A DNA stretch of 64,000 nucleotides. It comes from Anaerolineales bacterium. Lineage in GTDB: Bacteria; Chloroflexota; Anaerolineae; Anaerolineales; Villigracilaceae. The stretch's first letter is position 1; every line of letters starts with the position of its first letter. Positions 27,223 to 36,804 of the stretch are shown here, in pieces. Both the position numbers and the translations under genes were made by a program. The notes beneath the pieces were generated by a model, which made no database searches, was not told where the DNA came from, and saw nothing but the letters and a program-made list of their open reading frames with translations. Location of the stretch: contig CP129482.1 of assembly GCA_030583925.1 (NCBI GenBank), positions 2,604,001-2,668,000 of the forward strand, read 5' to 3'.

Positions 27223-27489
27223 TCAAATTCCGGCGTTATTGAGGACTGTGAGCAGATTCGCCAGAGCGGAAGCAAAGGACGGATGCGTATTTTCGAAATA
27301 TGCCATTGTTTCGCGCATCCGCTCGAGGAGCGAGTCGTCAGATTGCGCGCCTTCGGAGCGTTCGAGGAGTTCATTGATGTCCGCGTTGAGCGCGCGCAGA
27401 AGTTCGCGTCCTTTTTCATCCACAGCCTCAGTGGCATCGAGGGTTGTATGCAGTTCTTCAAGCAATTTGGTGAGTTTTTTATCCGTCAT
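27223..27489 (-). CDS. DUF4404-family small helical protein
   Basis: Protein of 88 residues resembling DUF4404: LTKLLEELHTTLDATEAVDE, GRELLRALNADINELLERSE and RMRETMAYFENTHPSFASAL, followed by LANLLTVLNNAGI. It is predicted all-helical and cytoplasmic with no known function. ATG 27489 has a GAGG site four bases upstream; the in-frame extension of four codons does not. Monocistronic. Confidence 0.8.
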   Translation of the reverse strand: MTDKKLTKLLEELHTTLDATEAVDEKGRELLRALNADINELLERSEGAQSDDSLLERMRETMAYFENTHPSFASALANLLTVLNNAGI

Positions 27490-27559
27490 CGCGCCTCGCA
27501 TTTCAATTACTGATTTCCATTGCCGTCATTGTACGACGGATATCCGCTCCATACAAGTT

Positions 27560-28360
27560 CTAAAAGACGTCCAGCGTACCGCGGCGTTTTGCCGTAATTT
27601 CAAAAATTTTGAACAGAAAATAACCGAGCGTGAAATACGCCGCCCCGACAATCAACTCGCCAATTAGCAGAGGGGCGACCTGCGCCAGTGATCCTCCGCC
27701 GACCAACTCACGCGCGGCGGTAATCCCACGCGTCAGCGGTAGGATGAACGAAATGGATTGCATCCACACCGGCAATGTATTAATTGGGATATTTGCGCCG
27801 GAAAAGATCAGGAGCAGGAAATAAACAAAGTTATTCACAAACATCACGTTGACCGTGATCAGGGCGATGCACCCCAGCAACAGACCCAATCCGCAAGTGC
27901 TGATCGTCGTTATGAGAATGACCAACCCAAGCGCGGGAAGATTTGTATTGGAAAGGTCAAGCCCCATAAGCAAGACTCCCCACACAAATGCGATGACAAC
28001 GCCGAGCGCGCCGTCGAGGATATTCATCATCGCGCGCCCCATGAAAACTACGAGGCGGTTGGCGGGCGTCCCGAAAATGTAACCGAGCGTGCCGCTGTCG
28101 CGGTCGCCGCCGATGCTCATGGTCATGCCGAAGATTCCGCTCACCGCCGTGATCTGGAGCGCGTTCCCAATGATATAAAAGGAAGCGCTGTCCGCTCCGT
28201 TTGCGTACGTGCCAAGAAAAACGAAGAAGAACATCTGCGCGAGCGGCATCAAAATTTTAGAGGCAGTGTACTGAATCGGGCGCATCCAGTGAAAGAGGGC
28301 GACATAAGACAATATCGCGCCCTGCCAGAACAAACGGAGGTTGCTGGTGAGCGTTTTCAT
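27560..28360 (-). CDS. ABC-2 type transporter permease (second subunit)
   Basis: Membrane protein of 266 residues with six hydrophobic segments, matching ABC-2 permeases. Features are MRPIQYTASKILMPLAQMFF, the cytoplasmic GGDRDSGTLGYIFGTPANRL and the last helices with IPINTLPVWMQSISFILPLTRG. ATG 28360 lies two bases after the upstream permease stop. It should pair with the preceding permease and the ATPase to form a heterodimeric exporter; the substrate is unknown. Confidence 0.88.
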   Translation of the reverse strand: MKTLTSNLRLFWQGAILSYVALFHWMRPIQYTASKILMPLAQMFFFVFLGTYANGADSASFYIIGNALQITAVSGIFGMTMSIGGDRDSGTLGYIFGTPANRLVVFMGRAMMNILDGALGVVIAFVWGVLLMGLDLSNTNLPALGLVILITTISTCGLGLLLGCIALITVNVMFVNNFVYFLLLIFSGANIPINTLPVWMQSISFILPLTRGITAARELVGGGSLAQVAPLLIGELIVGAAYFTLGYFLFKIFEITAKRRGTLDVF

Positions 28361-28362
28361 CT

Positions 28363-29160
28363 CTATTCCAAGCCAAGCGTCGCGTCCGCGCGCGCTTTGT
28401 ATAACATCACTTTGAACAAGCGCGAGGCAATGAACAGGTCGATTACGGAGAATAGGATCATCATGCCCCAAGCGAAGAACGTTTCTCCTAGGGGCGAACC
28501 AGCCGTCGAGGTCCCGTGAAGCGCAACCGCCGCCCAGTAAGGCGGAAGAATGTACGAGATAGGAGTCGTCCAGCCGGGCAGGAGAGCGATCGGGAAAAGG
28601 AATCCGCCGAACACATACACGGGCCACTCCATCGCGTTCTGCCAGGCGCGTACGCCCGGGTTCATCACAAAGATCGGGGCGATGATCAAACCAAAGCACA
28701 CGAAAGCGATCACCGAAATGAAAACTGAAATCGTGAACATCAACGGTTGTTGAATTTCGAGCGAGTAGCCGAACATAAACGCGGCGACGAAATATCCCAA
28801 CACCATCGAGAGCAACGATTGCGCCACGTTGGCAAAATTCTTTCCAATCACGATCACTTCAAACGGCGTGGGAATCGCCACCAGCGATTCAAGCGTGCCG
28901 CTCCATCTCTCCGCGTTGATGCTGTTGCCTGAAATAAATAACAGACTCGACCACAACCCCGTCAAGCCGCTGCCCACTACAACGAACATCGCCGCGTCAG
29001 CGCCTTTGTCTTTCAGCATCCACAACCCAAGCAACGCAATGATGATCGGCTGAAACAAAACGGTGAACAAAATAAACCCGTCCGTCATCATCTGGCGCAA
29101 ATTCATCTCGCCGACGATCAACATCGTCCGCCAATATTTTGCAAACAACGAAAGACTCAT
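28363..29160 (-). CDS. ABC-2 type transporter permease (first subunit)
   Basis: Membrane protein of 265 residues with six hydrophobic segments. It shows the ABC-2 features EMNLRQMMTDGFILFTVLFQ, INAERWSGTLESLVAIPTP and WPVYVFGGFLFPIALLPGWT. The ATG at 29160 overlaps the stop of the ATPase gene (ATGA), so the operon order is ATPase, permease, permease. Confidence 0.9.
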   Translation of the reverse strand: MSLSLFAKYWRTMLIVGEMNLRQMMTDGFILFTVLFQPIIIALLGLWMLKDKGADAAMFVVVGSGLTGLWSSLLFISGNSINAERWSGTLESLVAIPTPFEVIVIGKNFANVAQSLLSMVLGYFVAAFMFGYSLEIQQPLMFTISVFISVIAFVCFGLIIAPIFVMNPGVRAWQNAMEWPVYVFGGFLFPIALLPGWTTPISYILPPYWAAVALHGTSTAGSPLGETFFAWGMMILFSVIDLFIASRLFKVMLYKARADATLGLE

Positions 29161-30128
29161 GACGACCCTCCCACGAGGCGCACATAGGCGTCTTCCAACG
29201 TTGGCTCGCGTACGACTACTCTGCCGACTTTCAAGCCATCTAATGCAGACATGACATCGGGAACCGCTTCCGCGCCACGGGACGTCTGGATCAACAGTAG
29301 TTGTTTTTGTCCCACCTCCTCGACCGACAACGCGTCCGCGAAAGGCAAGGCGCGCAATTTTTCGATGACGGCTTGAGGAACGCCGAACGTTTCCACTTCA
29401 ACGACATTCAAATCGCTGACGTGAGTCTTGAGTCCGCCCGGCGTATCGAGCGCGACGATCTTCCCGTTGTTGATTACAGCAATGCGGTCACAGAGCGCGT
29501 CGGCTTCGAACATGTAATGAGTGGTGAGGAGAATTGTTTTCTTCTGCGATTGCAGGTTGAGAATCACTTGGCGAAAATCCCGCGCGCCGACGGGGTCGAG
29601 CCCAAGCGTCGGTTCATCGAGGAACAACACATCGGGGTCATGCAACAACGTGCGCGCAACATGCAGGCGTTGTTTCATTCCACGGGAGTATCCCTGCACT
29701 TTTTCATCCCCGCGTCCGTTCAAGCCTACGAGATCAAGCAAGTATGGGATTCTTTTATCCGTCACATCGGGATCAACGCTGTAGAGGCTGGCAAAGTAAC
29801 GAAGATTGTCAACGCCCGACAACCGCCAATACAAGCCGCGTTCGCCGCCGAAGATAAAACCAATTCTTTTTCGGACTTCGTCAGCCTGCGCGACCACGTC
29901 GAAGCCGCGCACAGAAGCGTTTCCCGCCGTGGGAATCAACAGCGTAGTCAGCATTTTGACGGTGGTCGTCTTACCCGCTCCGTTCGGTCCAAGCAACCCA
30001 AACAATTCCCCTTCTGGAATCTCGAAAGAGATATCTTCCACCGCCACAACTTCGCGCGCCATTCGTCTGATCACGCCGATCTGCGACGTGTAGACTCGCC
30101 TGAAATGATTGACTTCGATTGCGTTCAT
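29157..30128 (-). CDS. ABC-2 type transporter ATP-binding protein
   Basis: ATPase of 323 residues of the DrrA/NodI type. It carries Walker A GPNGAGKTT, the Q-loop FIFGGERGLYWRLS, the signature VQGYSRGMKQRL, Walker B VLFLDEPTLGLDP, the D-loop and the H-loop LLTTHYMFEA. The signature has YSRG in place of LSGG, common in this subgroup. The extra C-terminal domain (about 235-323) ends in EPTLEDAYVRLVG. A GAGAGG site precedes the ATG. Substrate unknown (drug or polysaccharide are the usual classes). Confidence 0.94.
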   Translation of the reverse strand: MNAIEVNHFRRVYTSQIGVIRRMAREVVAVEDISFEIPEGELFGLLGPNGAGKTTTVKMLTTLLIPTAGNASVRGFDVVAQADEVRKRIGFIFGGERGLYWRLSGVDNLRYFASLYSVDPDVTDKRIPYLLDLVGLNGRGDEKVQGYSRGMKQRLHVARTLLHDPDVLFLDEPTLGLDPVGARDFRQVILNLQSQKKTILLTTHYMFEADALCDRIAVINNGKIVALDTPGGLKTHVSDLNVVEVETFGVPQAVIEKLRALPFADALSVEEVGQKQLLLIQTSRGAEAVPDVMSALDGLKVGRVVVREPTLEDAYVRLVGGSS

Positions 30129-30175
30129 TTGCCTCTCTTGGATTAATCGCCCCGTGATTTTACTTCATTTGCAAA

Positions 30176-30436
30176 TTAGCTCAAAATTTCAATGGTCGCC
30201 TGTTCGATCTCCTCGTAAACTTTTTTCACTTCGGCTTTCATCTCTGCCGAAACTCCCGCCGTCTGCGGAATGAATTTGATCAAATCTTTTGCCTGCCTCA
30301 TCAAGTCTTTGACGTTGGCGATGTAGCTGAAGTCGGATTTGCCGAGTCCGGTCGAAGGGGCGGGCAACTCTCGCGCCTGCTGAATCAGCTTGCGGGCGCG
30401 GATGATGCGTTCTGTCGCTGGGATGAGTTTAGGCAT
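30176..30436 (-). CDS. Small helical protein, unknown function
   Basis: Protein of 86 residues, predicted helical and charged (RIIRARKLIQQARELPAPST, VKDLMRQAKDLIKFIP, VKKVYEEIEQATIEIL). I do not recognise a family. It starts five bases after the stop of the beta-helix lipoprotein on the same strand, so it is probably co-transcribed with it. Confidence 0.7.
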   Translation of the reverse strand: MPKLIPATERIIRARKLIQQARELPAPSTGLGKSDFSYIANVKDLMRQAKDLIKFIPQTAGVSAEMKAEVKKVYEEIEQATIEILS

Positions 30437-30441
30437 AAGGT

Positions 30442-31851
30442 CTACTTCTTTTCTGACAACGTCGGATCACAATGCGCGGGCGCTTGGGTGAGAAACGGAG
30501 CGAAGGTGAGACGCTTACCAACTTGGTCGCCGGAGCCGGGTCCGATCCCGCCGGGACCGCTCGGGTCGCCCCAATAATTTCCATCGGCAACAGACGCGCG
30601 TCCCAGTAAGCCGCTTGTCCAGTTTGGATCGCCCGGAAAATGGGTGAGGTTGTTCGCAAAACAGTTATTGTGAATTTGCGTATCCTCATGAAACTCAACA
30701 AAAATTCCGCTGGGATGCGCCTCAAGCGTGGCTTGAAATCCGGGAATACTGGTCATGAAATCCGTCACCATGGGGCTTTGCGTGAGAGGCTCCATGGGAT
30801 CGCCGTCTTCGGGATCAATACCCGCCAGTTGTGGGTTATTGACTGAGATCGCGCCTCCGTAAGCCGGCGCTTCATTTTGATAAAACTGGCTGTCGGTTAT
30901 GGATAGATTGACGTGATTGGCATAGATCCCGCCGCCTCTCGAACCCAGTCCATCGCCTGTGACTCGATTCTGAAAGAAGAAACTTCCAACGATCGCGAGG
31001 TTGACGAAATCGACATGCAACGCTCCGCCGTTGCCGTCCGATGTGTTCGATTCGAATCGCGTAGACTGGATGTTTACACGCGACGAACTACCGGACAACC
31101 CGCCTCCATTCTGAAGGGAATGATTACCAATAAATTCACTGTTGCTCATATTGACAGCGCCAAGGTCGAGGTAGATCGCACCGCCGTTCTCTGAGCGGTT
31201 GTTGACGAAACGCGCATCGTTCAAGTTCAGCACGGCGCTCATCGCATAAATTGCGCCGCCCCAATCTTCGCCAGCGTCGCCGTTTTGCAGGGTGATATTT
31301 TCAAGCGTGAGCTTGGAATTAACCATCAACTCGAAAAAGCGGAAAGGCTCCGAGCCTTCCTCGCGAAGCAGTGTCGCGCCGTTGCCGCGTATAACGAGGG
31401 GATAAACAACTGGCGGCAAGGCGCTGCCCACCTCACGAAAGCTCGGCGTCCATTCAAACTGGGGAGGGGATGTATCGCGCTGGGTAAAGCGATATTCCCC
31501 GGGTGCGAGTTCGATCACCGATTCGCCCGGCACGCCTGCGGAACACGAGTCTTGCGGCTTGCCGGCGTTTGCGGCGATGATCGCCTCAGCTAAAGAGCAT
31601 TTGTCATTGTCGAGGTAAGGATAAGACTCTTGTTCCAATGTGTCCACAAAGATGACGCCGGCGGGAATCATCGTGCCGGTCGGCGAAAGCGTTTCCGTGA
31701 TCGCGGGTTCAGTGGAAAATGGTTCAGGAGTTGAAGCCGGCGGCTGGTTAGGATCAGATGCAGGCGCGGTGGAAGCGGGCACCGGCGTCGCCGATCCGCA
31801 GGCAATGGCGGCTAGTGTGAGTATCGAAAGAAATATCCGTATGAATCGCAT
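30442..31851 (-). CDS. Lipoprotein with CSLREA-like motif and right-handed beta-helix
   Basis: Predicted lipoprotein of 469 residues: lipobox LAAIAC, then a Pro/Ser/Thr linker. CSLAEAIIAANAG matches the CSLREA motif seen before beta-helix domains of secreted proteins. Residues about 150-330 hold repeated strand-turn units (ENITLQNGDAGEDWGGAIYA, FVNNRSENGGAIYL, NHSLQNGGG, NTSDGNGGALHV, FYQNEAPAYGGAI), typical of polymorphic-membrane-protein-like parallel beta-helices. It is a probable surface adhesion or glycan-binding protein. ATG 31851 has a GGAG site; the reading upstream of it is not supported. Confidence 0.85.
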   Translation of the reverse strand: MRFIRIFLSILTLAAIACGSATPVPASTAPASDPNQPPASTPEPFSTEPAITETLSPTGTMIPAGVIFVDTLEQESYPYLDNDKCSLAEAIIAANAGKPQDSCSAGVPGESVIELAPGEYRFTQRDTSPPQFEWTPSFREVGSALPPVVYPLVIRGNGATLLREEGSEPFRFFELMVNSKLTLENITLQNGDAGEDWGGAIYAMSAVLNLNDARFVNNRSENGGAIYLDLGAVNMSNSEFIGNHSLQNGGGLSGSSSRVNIQSTRFESNTSDGNGGALHVDFVNLAIVGSFFFQNRVTGDGLGSRGGGIYANHVNLSITDSQFYQNEAPAYGGAISVNNPQLAGIDPEDGDPMEPLTQSPMVTDFMTSIPGFQATLEAHPSGIFVEFHEDTQIHNNCFANNLTHFPGDPNWTSGLLGRASVADGNYWGDPSGPGGIGPGSGDQVGKRLTFAPFLTQAPAHCDPTLSEKK

Positions 31852-31924
31852 TGAAATCTCCAAAAAGTTCCGCACAGTATAAATGATTTCTTTGCCGCGC
31901 ACATATCCATACGGCGTCCTTACG

Positions 31925-31955
31925 AAAAACAGCCCCTCGGGTTGAGCGAGGGGCT
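31925..31955 (-). terminator. Intrinsic terminator of the SDR gene
   Basis: AGCCCCTCG (31931-31939) pairs with CGAGGGGCT (31947-31955). Reading the minus strand the stem is followed by a short T-run (31929-31925), so it ends the minus-strand SDR transcript. Confidence 0.85.
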
Positions 31956-31980
31956 GAAGATCCGACTGATCGGGGCTGGA

Positions 31981-32787
31981 TTAGCTGGGCAACAAGGATT
32001 TCATTTGTTTGTAGATGAAGCCCGCCGCGCCTTTGGGGTTCAGCCGGTAGATGAAGTCCATGAATTTGGCGTCGGAGCCGACCAGCACGCTGTAGCGATC
32101 GTTCTCGATGGCATCCACGATGATCGCGGCGGCTTTATCGGGAGGCAGCATTTTGATCGAGGACGATTCGGCTGTTTTCCCGTTGGAGATCGCCACACCG
32201 GAGTTCGCGGCAATGTTGGTGCCGATCGCGCCCGGGTAAACCAAAGTCACTTTGACCTTCGTGTCTAAAAGTTCGGCGTATAAACCCTCGGTGAGAAGTT
32301 TGACCGCCGCTTTGCTCGCGCCGTAGACGGTTTGTCCCGGCACCGGGAGGAACCCGCCCATGCTGGATACGTTCGCAACATGCGCCTCGGGGCGCTTGAG
32401 CAAATGCGGCAGGAACGCTTTCAGCATGTACAACGTTCCATACAAGTTCACATCCAGCACGCGTTCGATGGCGTCGAATTTCAGATCGTTCAAGCGGACG
32501 AACGGCTGGATGATGCCAGCGTTGTTGATAACGCCGTCCACTGCGCCGAAGCGGGCGATGACCTTTTCGGGCAGGGCTGACACCGCTTCCCGGTCGGTAA
32601 CGTTCAGGACGAATGTCGCTAGCTTATCTTTCCGGTCGCCGGCAAGTTTTGCCGTCTCCTGCAAAGCGGACTCGTTCATATCCACCGCCGCCACGCTGGC
32701 GCCTTTGGCAAGCAGGTTTAGCACGATCTCTCGACCCATGCCGTTCCCGCCGCCCGTCACAACCATAACTTTATTCTGTACTTTCAT
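31981..32787 (-). CDS. Short-chain dehydrogenase/reductase
   Basis: SDR of 268 residues with the cofactor loop VVTGGGNGMGREIV, NNAG (VINNAGIIQPF), the Ser in NVSSMGGFLPVPG and the YGASK catalytic motif. Asp at the end of the second strand (AAVDMNES) suggests NAD(H) preference. The C-terminal region is longer than FabG and has SDAKFMDFIYRLNPKGAAGF, as in SDRs of fatty-aldehyde or ketone metabolism. The specific substrate is not predictable. Monocistronic with its own terminator. Confidence 0.88.
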   Translation of the reverse strand: MKVQNKVMVVTGGGNGMGREIVLNLLAKGASVAAVDMNESALQETAKLAGDRKDKLATFVLNVTDREAVSALPEKVIARFGAVDGVINNAGIIQPFVRLNDLKFDAIERVLDVNLYGTLYMLKAFLPHLLKRPEAHVANVSSMGGFLPVPGQTVYGASKAAVKLLTEGLYAELLDTKVKVTLVYPGAIGTNIAANSGVAISNGKTAESSSIKMLPPDKAAAIIVDAIENDRYSVLVGSDAKFMDFIYRLNPKGAAGFIYKQMKSLLPS

Positions 32788-32970
32788 GATGTTTACTCCT
32801 TGGCGTTGAGGCGATCACGCGCAACCTGGCGCATTACCGTCTCAATAATAATTTTTCTTTTTTCTGAGTATAAGATAACATGTTTTGAACCTTTGTTTAG
32901 TGACGTTTATCACGTGAAAATCACTAATCTTTGTCTTATTTGGAAAGTATCGGCGAAAATGCGGCAGAAT

Positions 32971-32982
32971 TATAATTACTCC
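32971..32982 (+). promoter_or_regulatory. -10 box six bases before the CAP/LysM gene start
   Basis: TATAAT at 32971-32976, six bases, then ATG at 32983, with no ribosome site between. A leaderless mRNA is predicted. No convincing -35 box was seen. Confidence 0.45.
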
Positions 32983-34380
32983 ATGAATTTCACACGTTTG
33001 TCCGCCAATCTTATGCTTGCTGTGATAGTTAGCATCTTTGCGCGCCCCCAAGCCGCGCTGGCGGAGGATGCCCTGCCCGCGCCGGCGGCTCAGGTCAGCG
33101 CGTATCAGTTGATCCTCGCAATGAATACATTACGCGTCTCCTACGGACTTCCGGCGCTGATCGAGGACCCCATTATTAACGCGGTCGCGCAAAACACGGC
33201 GCAGATCATGGCGGCGAACAGCATGTCGTGGCATATCGGTGATGTACGCGGACGGATCGCCGCGGCGGGATACGGCAATGGCGGAACGGTTTGGGCAACG
33301 GAAAATTTTGCCGTCAGCCATGGAGGCATGGGGATTGACGAGATCATGGCGGTCTGGGCGGACCCGGACCACATGCGCCCGGCGGTCACGCCGGAATATT
33401 GTAATGTAGGCGCGGGCGTGGCTACCGTCGGCGGAAAAACGTATTACGTCCTGCAAGCCGCGTATGTTTCGGGGCAGGAGTGCGGGAGTTACGCGTCCAC
33501 GCCGGGGAGTGGATCCGCTTCGGGAACGAGTGTCAGCCCGATTTCCCAGTTGATCGTGCCAGTCCAAATTGCGACGCCCGATGCCGAAGGAAAAATCTAT
33601 CACGTGGTGAAGTCTGGGCAATCTTTCTGGGCTATCGCGGTCGCGTATCAGGTCACGATTCAGGATATTGAAACCTGGAACAACATCACGCGCGATACGC
33701 CTCTGCAATCGGGGCAACGATTATTTATCCCAAGCAAAAACACGCAGGGATTCGCCACACCAACGCCGCGCGGCATGGTGGTGACGCAACTCCCCGATGC
33801 GGATGGAAGAATCGTGCATGTTGTCCAGCCGTATCAGTCGCTGACCACGATCTCTGAGGCGTATCGCGTTTCAGTTAATCGGATCTTGGAATTGAATGGG
33901 CTTCAAGCGGACTGGCCCCTCCAGATCGAACAAAAACTTGTGATCTCGCCGGGCAACATCACACCCAGCCCGACACTGAGCAATATCCAGAAACTCACTC
34001 CTGAAGCGGATGGAAATTATTATCACATCGTCCAGAGCGGAGAAACGCTTTCGTGGATCGCGGGCTTGTATGATGTGCCGCTATCGGACTTGATGAATTG
34101 GAACGGATTAGGCGCGGCGTCGGTTATCATCCCGAATCAAAAATTGCTTTTACGCGTCACGCCGCCCGCGACGGCGACCAAGACACCCGCGCCCGCGACG
34201 ATGACGTTGACGCCGAGTCCTTCTGCAATTTCAACGTTAGTAACAGAAACTCCAACAGCCGAAGTCGCGCCCGTTGAAGAATCTTCGAGCGGGTCTGAAT
34301 TGGGTTTGATTTTTGGCATTGCCGTTATTTTGATTGGCGGGTTATTGTGGTGGTGGCGGAGGACGCATAGGATACAGTAA
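32983..34380 (+). CDS. Secreted CAP (SCP) domain protein with three LysM domains and C-terminal anchor
   Basis: Protein of 465 residues: signal peptide ending near QAALAED, a CAP/SCP domain (about 40-170) with His in MSWHIG, ATENFA and DPDHMRPAVTPEYCNVG. Three LysM modules follow, starting YHVVKSGQSFWAIAVAY, VHVVQPYQSLTTISEAY and YHIVQSGETLSWIAGLY. A Thr/Pro-rich linker then leads to a C-terminal membrane helix with a basic end (GGLLWWWRRTHRIQ). The LysM units should bind peptidoglycan or another GlcNAc glycan; the role of CAP domains in bacteria is poorly known. An ATG 24 bases upstream is possible. Confidence 0.88.
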   Translation: MNFTRLSANLMLAVIVSIFARPQAALAEDALPAPAAQVSAYQLILAMNTLRVSYGLPALIEDPIINAVAQNTAQIMAANSMSWHIGDVRGRIAAAGYGNGGTVWATENFAVSHGGMGIDEIMAVWADPDHMRPAVTPEYCNVGAGVATVGGKTYYVLQAAYVSGQECGSYASTPGSGSASGTSVSPISQLIVPVQIATPDAEGKIYHVVKSGQSFWAIAVAYQVTIQDIETWNNITRDTPLQSGQRLFIPSKNTQGFATPTPRGMVVTQLPDADGRIVHVVQPYQSLTTISEAYRVSVNRILELNGLQADWPLQIEQKLVISPGNITPSPTLSNIQKLTPEADGNYYHIVQSGETLSWIAGLYDVPLSDLMNWNGLGAASVIIPNQKLLLRVTPPATATKTPAPATMTLTPSPSAISTLVTETPTAEVAPVEESSSGSELGLIFGIAVILIGGLLWWWRRTHRIQ

Positions 34381-34408
34381 AGTGACAGTCACCTTGGAAC
34401 CGCGCCAT

Positions 34409-34441
34409 AAAAAGCCTGCGAAGAAATTCGCGGGCTTTTTG
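34409..34441 (+). terminator. Intrinsic terminator after the CAP/LysM gene
   Basis: AAAAGCCTGCGAA pairs with TTCGCGGGCTTTT around a GAAA loop, followed by T residues. It may work in both directions. Confidence 0.9.
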
Positions 34442-34685
34442 ATCGAAATTTCCGCTTTCAACTGATTACCTTACAGAAATATTTTTGAACGCTGAAAAAA
34501 GGTAGAAATCTGCATTTTTCAGCATCCCGATTTAAAAATGCAAGGCAATCGGGCTTTCGATTATTTCAAGGGAGAAACCTGCAAAGCCAGTAAATTACTT
34601 TTAATTCATTTAATCCGCCTTTATTTTATAATTTATTTTGACTTTTCAGAAAACAACAAAACAATATTGAATTACGAGGCGCATT
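34442..34685. other. AT-rich regulatory region before the Lrp-type gene
   Basis: It contains two inverted repeats: GCTGAAAAA (34491-34499) with TTTTTCAGC (34515-34523), and CCCGATT (34526-34532) with AATCGGG (34547-34553). Downstream are a TATAAT at 34627-34632 and a TTGACT at 34638-34643 with CAATAT 18 bases further. These could form the promoter and operator of the regulator gene, which in this family often regulates itself. No gene was seen here. Confidence 0.45.
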
Positions 34686-35168
34686 ATGATAAAAAATACA
34701 CAAGAAACCATGCTGGATTCAACAGACCTTGCCCTATTACGGAATTTACAAAGCGACGGTCGTTTAAGCAACGTGGAGCTGGCGCGCAAGATCAACCTCT
34801 CCCCGCCTGCCGCGCTCGCGCGCATGAAGCGGCTCGAAAAGGAAGGCTATCTCCGCCAGTACACCGCCATCGTGGATCGTGAAAAGTCCGGCTACGATCT
34901 GTTGTGCTTCATCCACATCAGTTTGCAAATGCACCAAGTGGAGCAAGTGGAGAAATTTCGTGAAGCGACGCGTCAAATGCCCGAAGTGTTGGAGTGTCAT
35001 CACATTACAGGCGAATACGATTACTTACTGAAAGTCGTCTTGAAGAACAGCAAAGACCTGGAGCGTTTCCTCGTGGGCAAGATCACCCCCATCCCCGGCG
35101 TGGCGCGGATCCACACCAGCCTGGTTCTCACTGAAGTCAAGGCGACGATGGCTTTGCCGTTGGAATAG
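34686..35168 (+). CDS. Lrp/AsnC-family transcriptional regulator
   Basis: DNA-binding regulator of 160 residues with an N-terminal winged helix-turn-helix (LDSTDLALLRNLQSDGRLSN, VELARKINLSPPAALARMKR) and a C-terminal RAM amino-acid-binding domain (CHHITGEYDYLLKVVLKNSK, FLVGKITPIPGVARIHTSL). It lies 69 bases upstream of, and in the same direction as, the tyrosine phenol-lyase gene. That makes it the likely amino-acid-responsive regulator of that gene and of itself. A GAGG site precedes the ATG. Confidence 0.93.
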   Translation: MIKNTQETMLDSTDLALLRNLQSDGRLSNVELARKINLSPPAALARMKRLEKEGYLRQYTAIVDREKSGYDLLCFIHISLQMHQVEQVEKFREATRQMPEVLECHHITGEYDYLLKVVLKNSKDLERFLVGKITPIPGVARIHTSLVLTEVKATMALPLE

Positions 35169-36650
<1,482 letters not shown>

Positions 36651-36745
36651 AGACAACGATCAATTCCATATGATAGACATCGCGCGAGGAATCAATCCTT
36701 CATCTCTGCCGCGCGCTATAAAAGCAAACTTCGTTAATATAGCAA

Positions 36746-36776
36746 GAGCGGGCGGCGCAAAATGCGCCGCCCGCTC
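36746..36776. terminator. Strong hairpin between tpl and nrdJ
   Basis: GAGCGGGCGGCGCA pairs with TGCGCCGCCCGCTC around a three-base loop, a perfect 14-base stem between convergent genes. There is only a weak T-run, so bidirectional termination is inferred from position and stability. Confidence 0.75.
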
Positions 36777-36804
36777 AACTTTCCAACTTGCAACCTTCAA
36801 CCTA

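Noticed and set aside
27758..30146. Two long plus-strand open frames (27758-28519 and 29301-30146)
   Set aside because: Both are mirror frames of the well-supported ABC-2 transporter genes; their translations have atypical His/Arg/Gln composition.
32800..32982. Longer start for the CAP/LysM protein
   Set aside because: The extension destroys the signal peptide and runs through AT-rich promoter-like sequence; the ATG at 32983 follows a -10 box by six bases.
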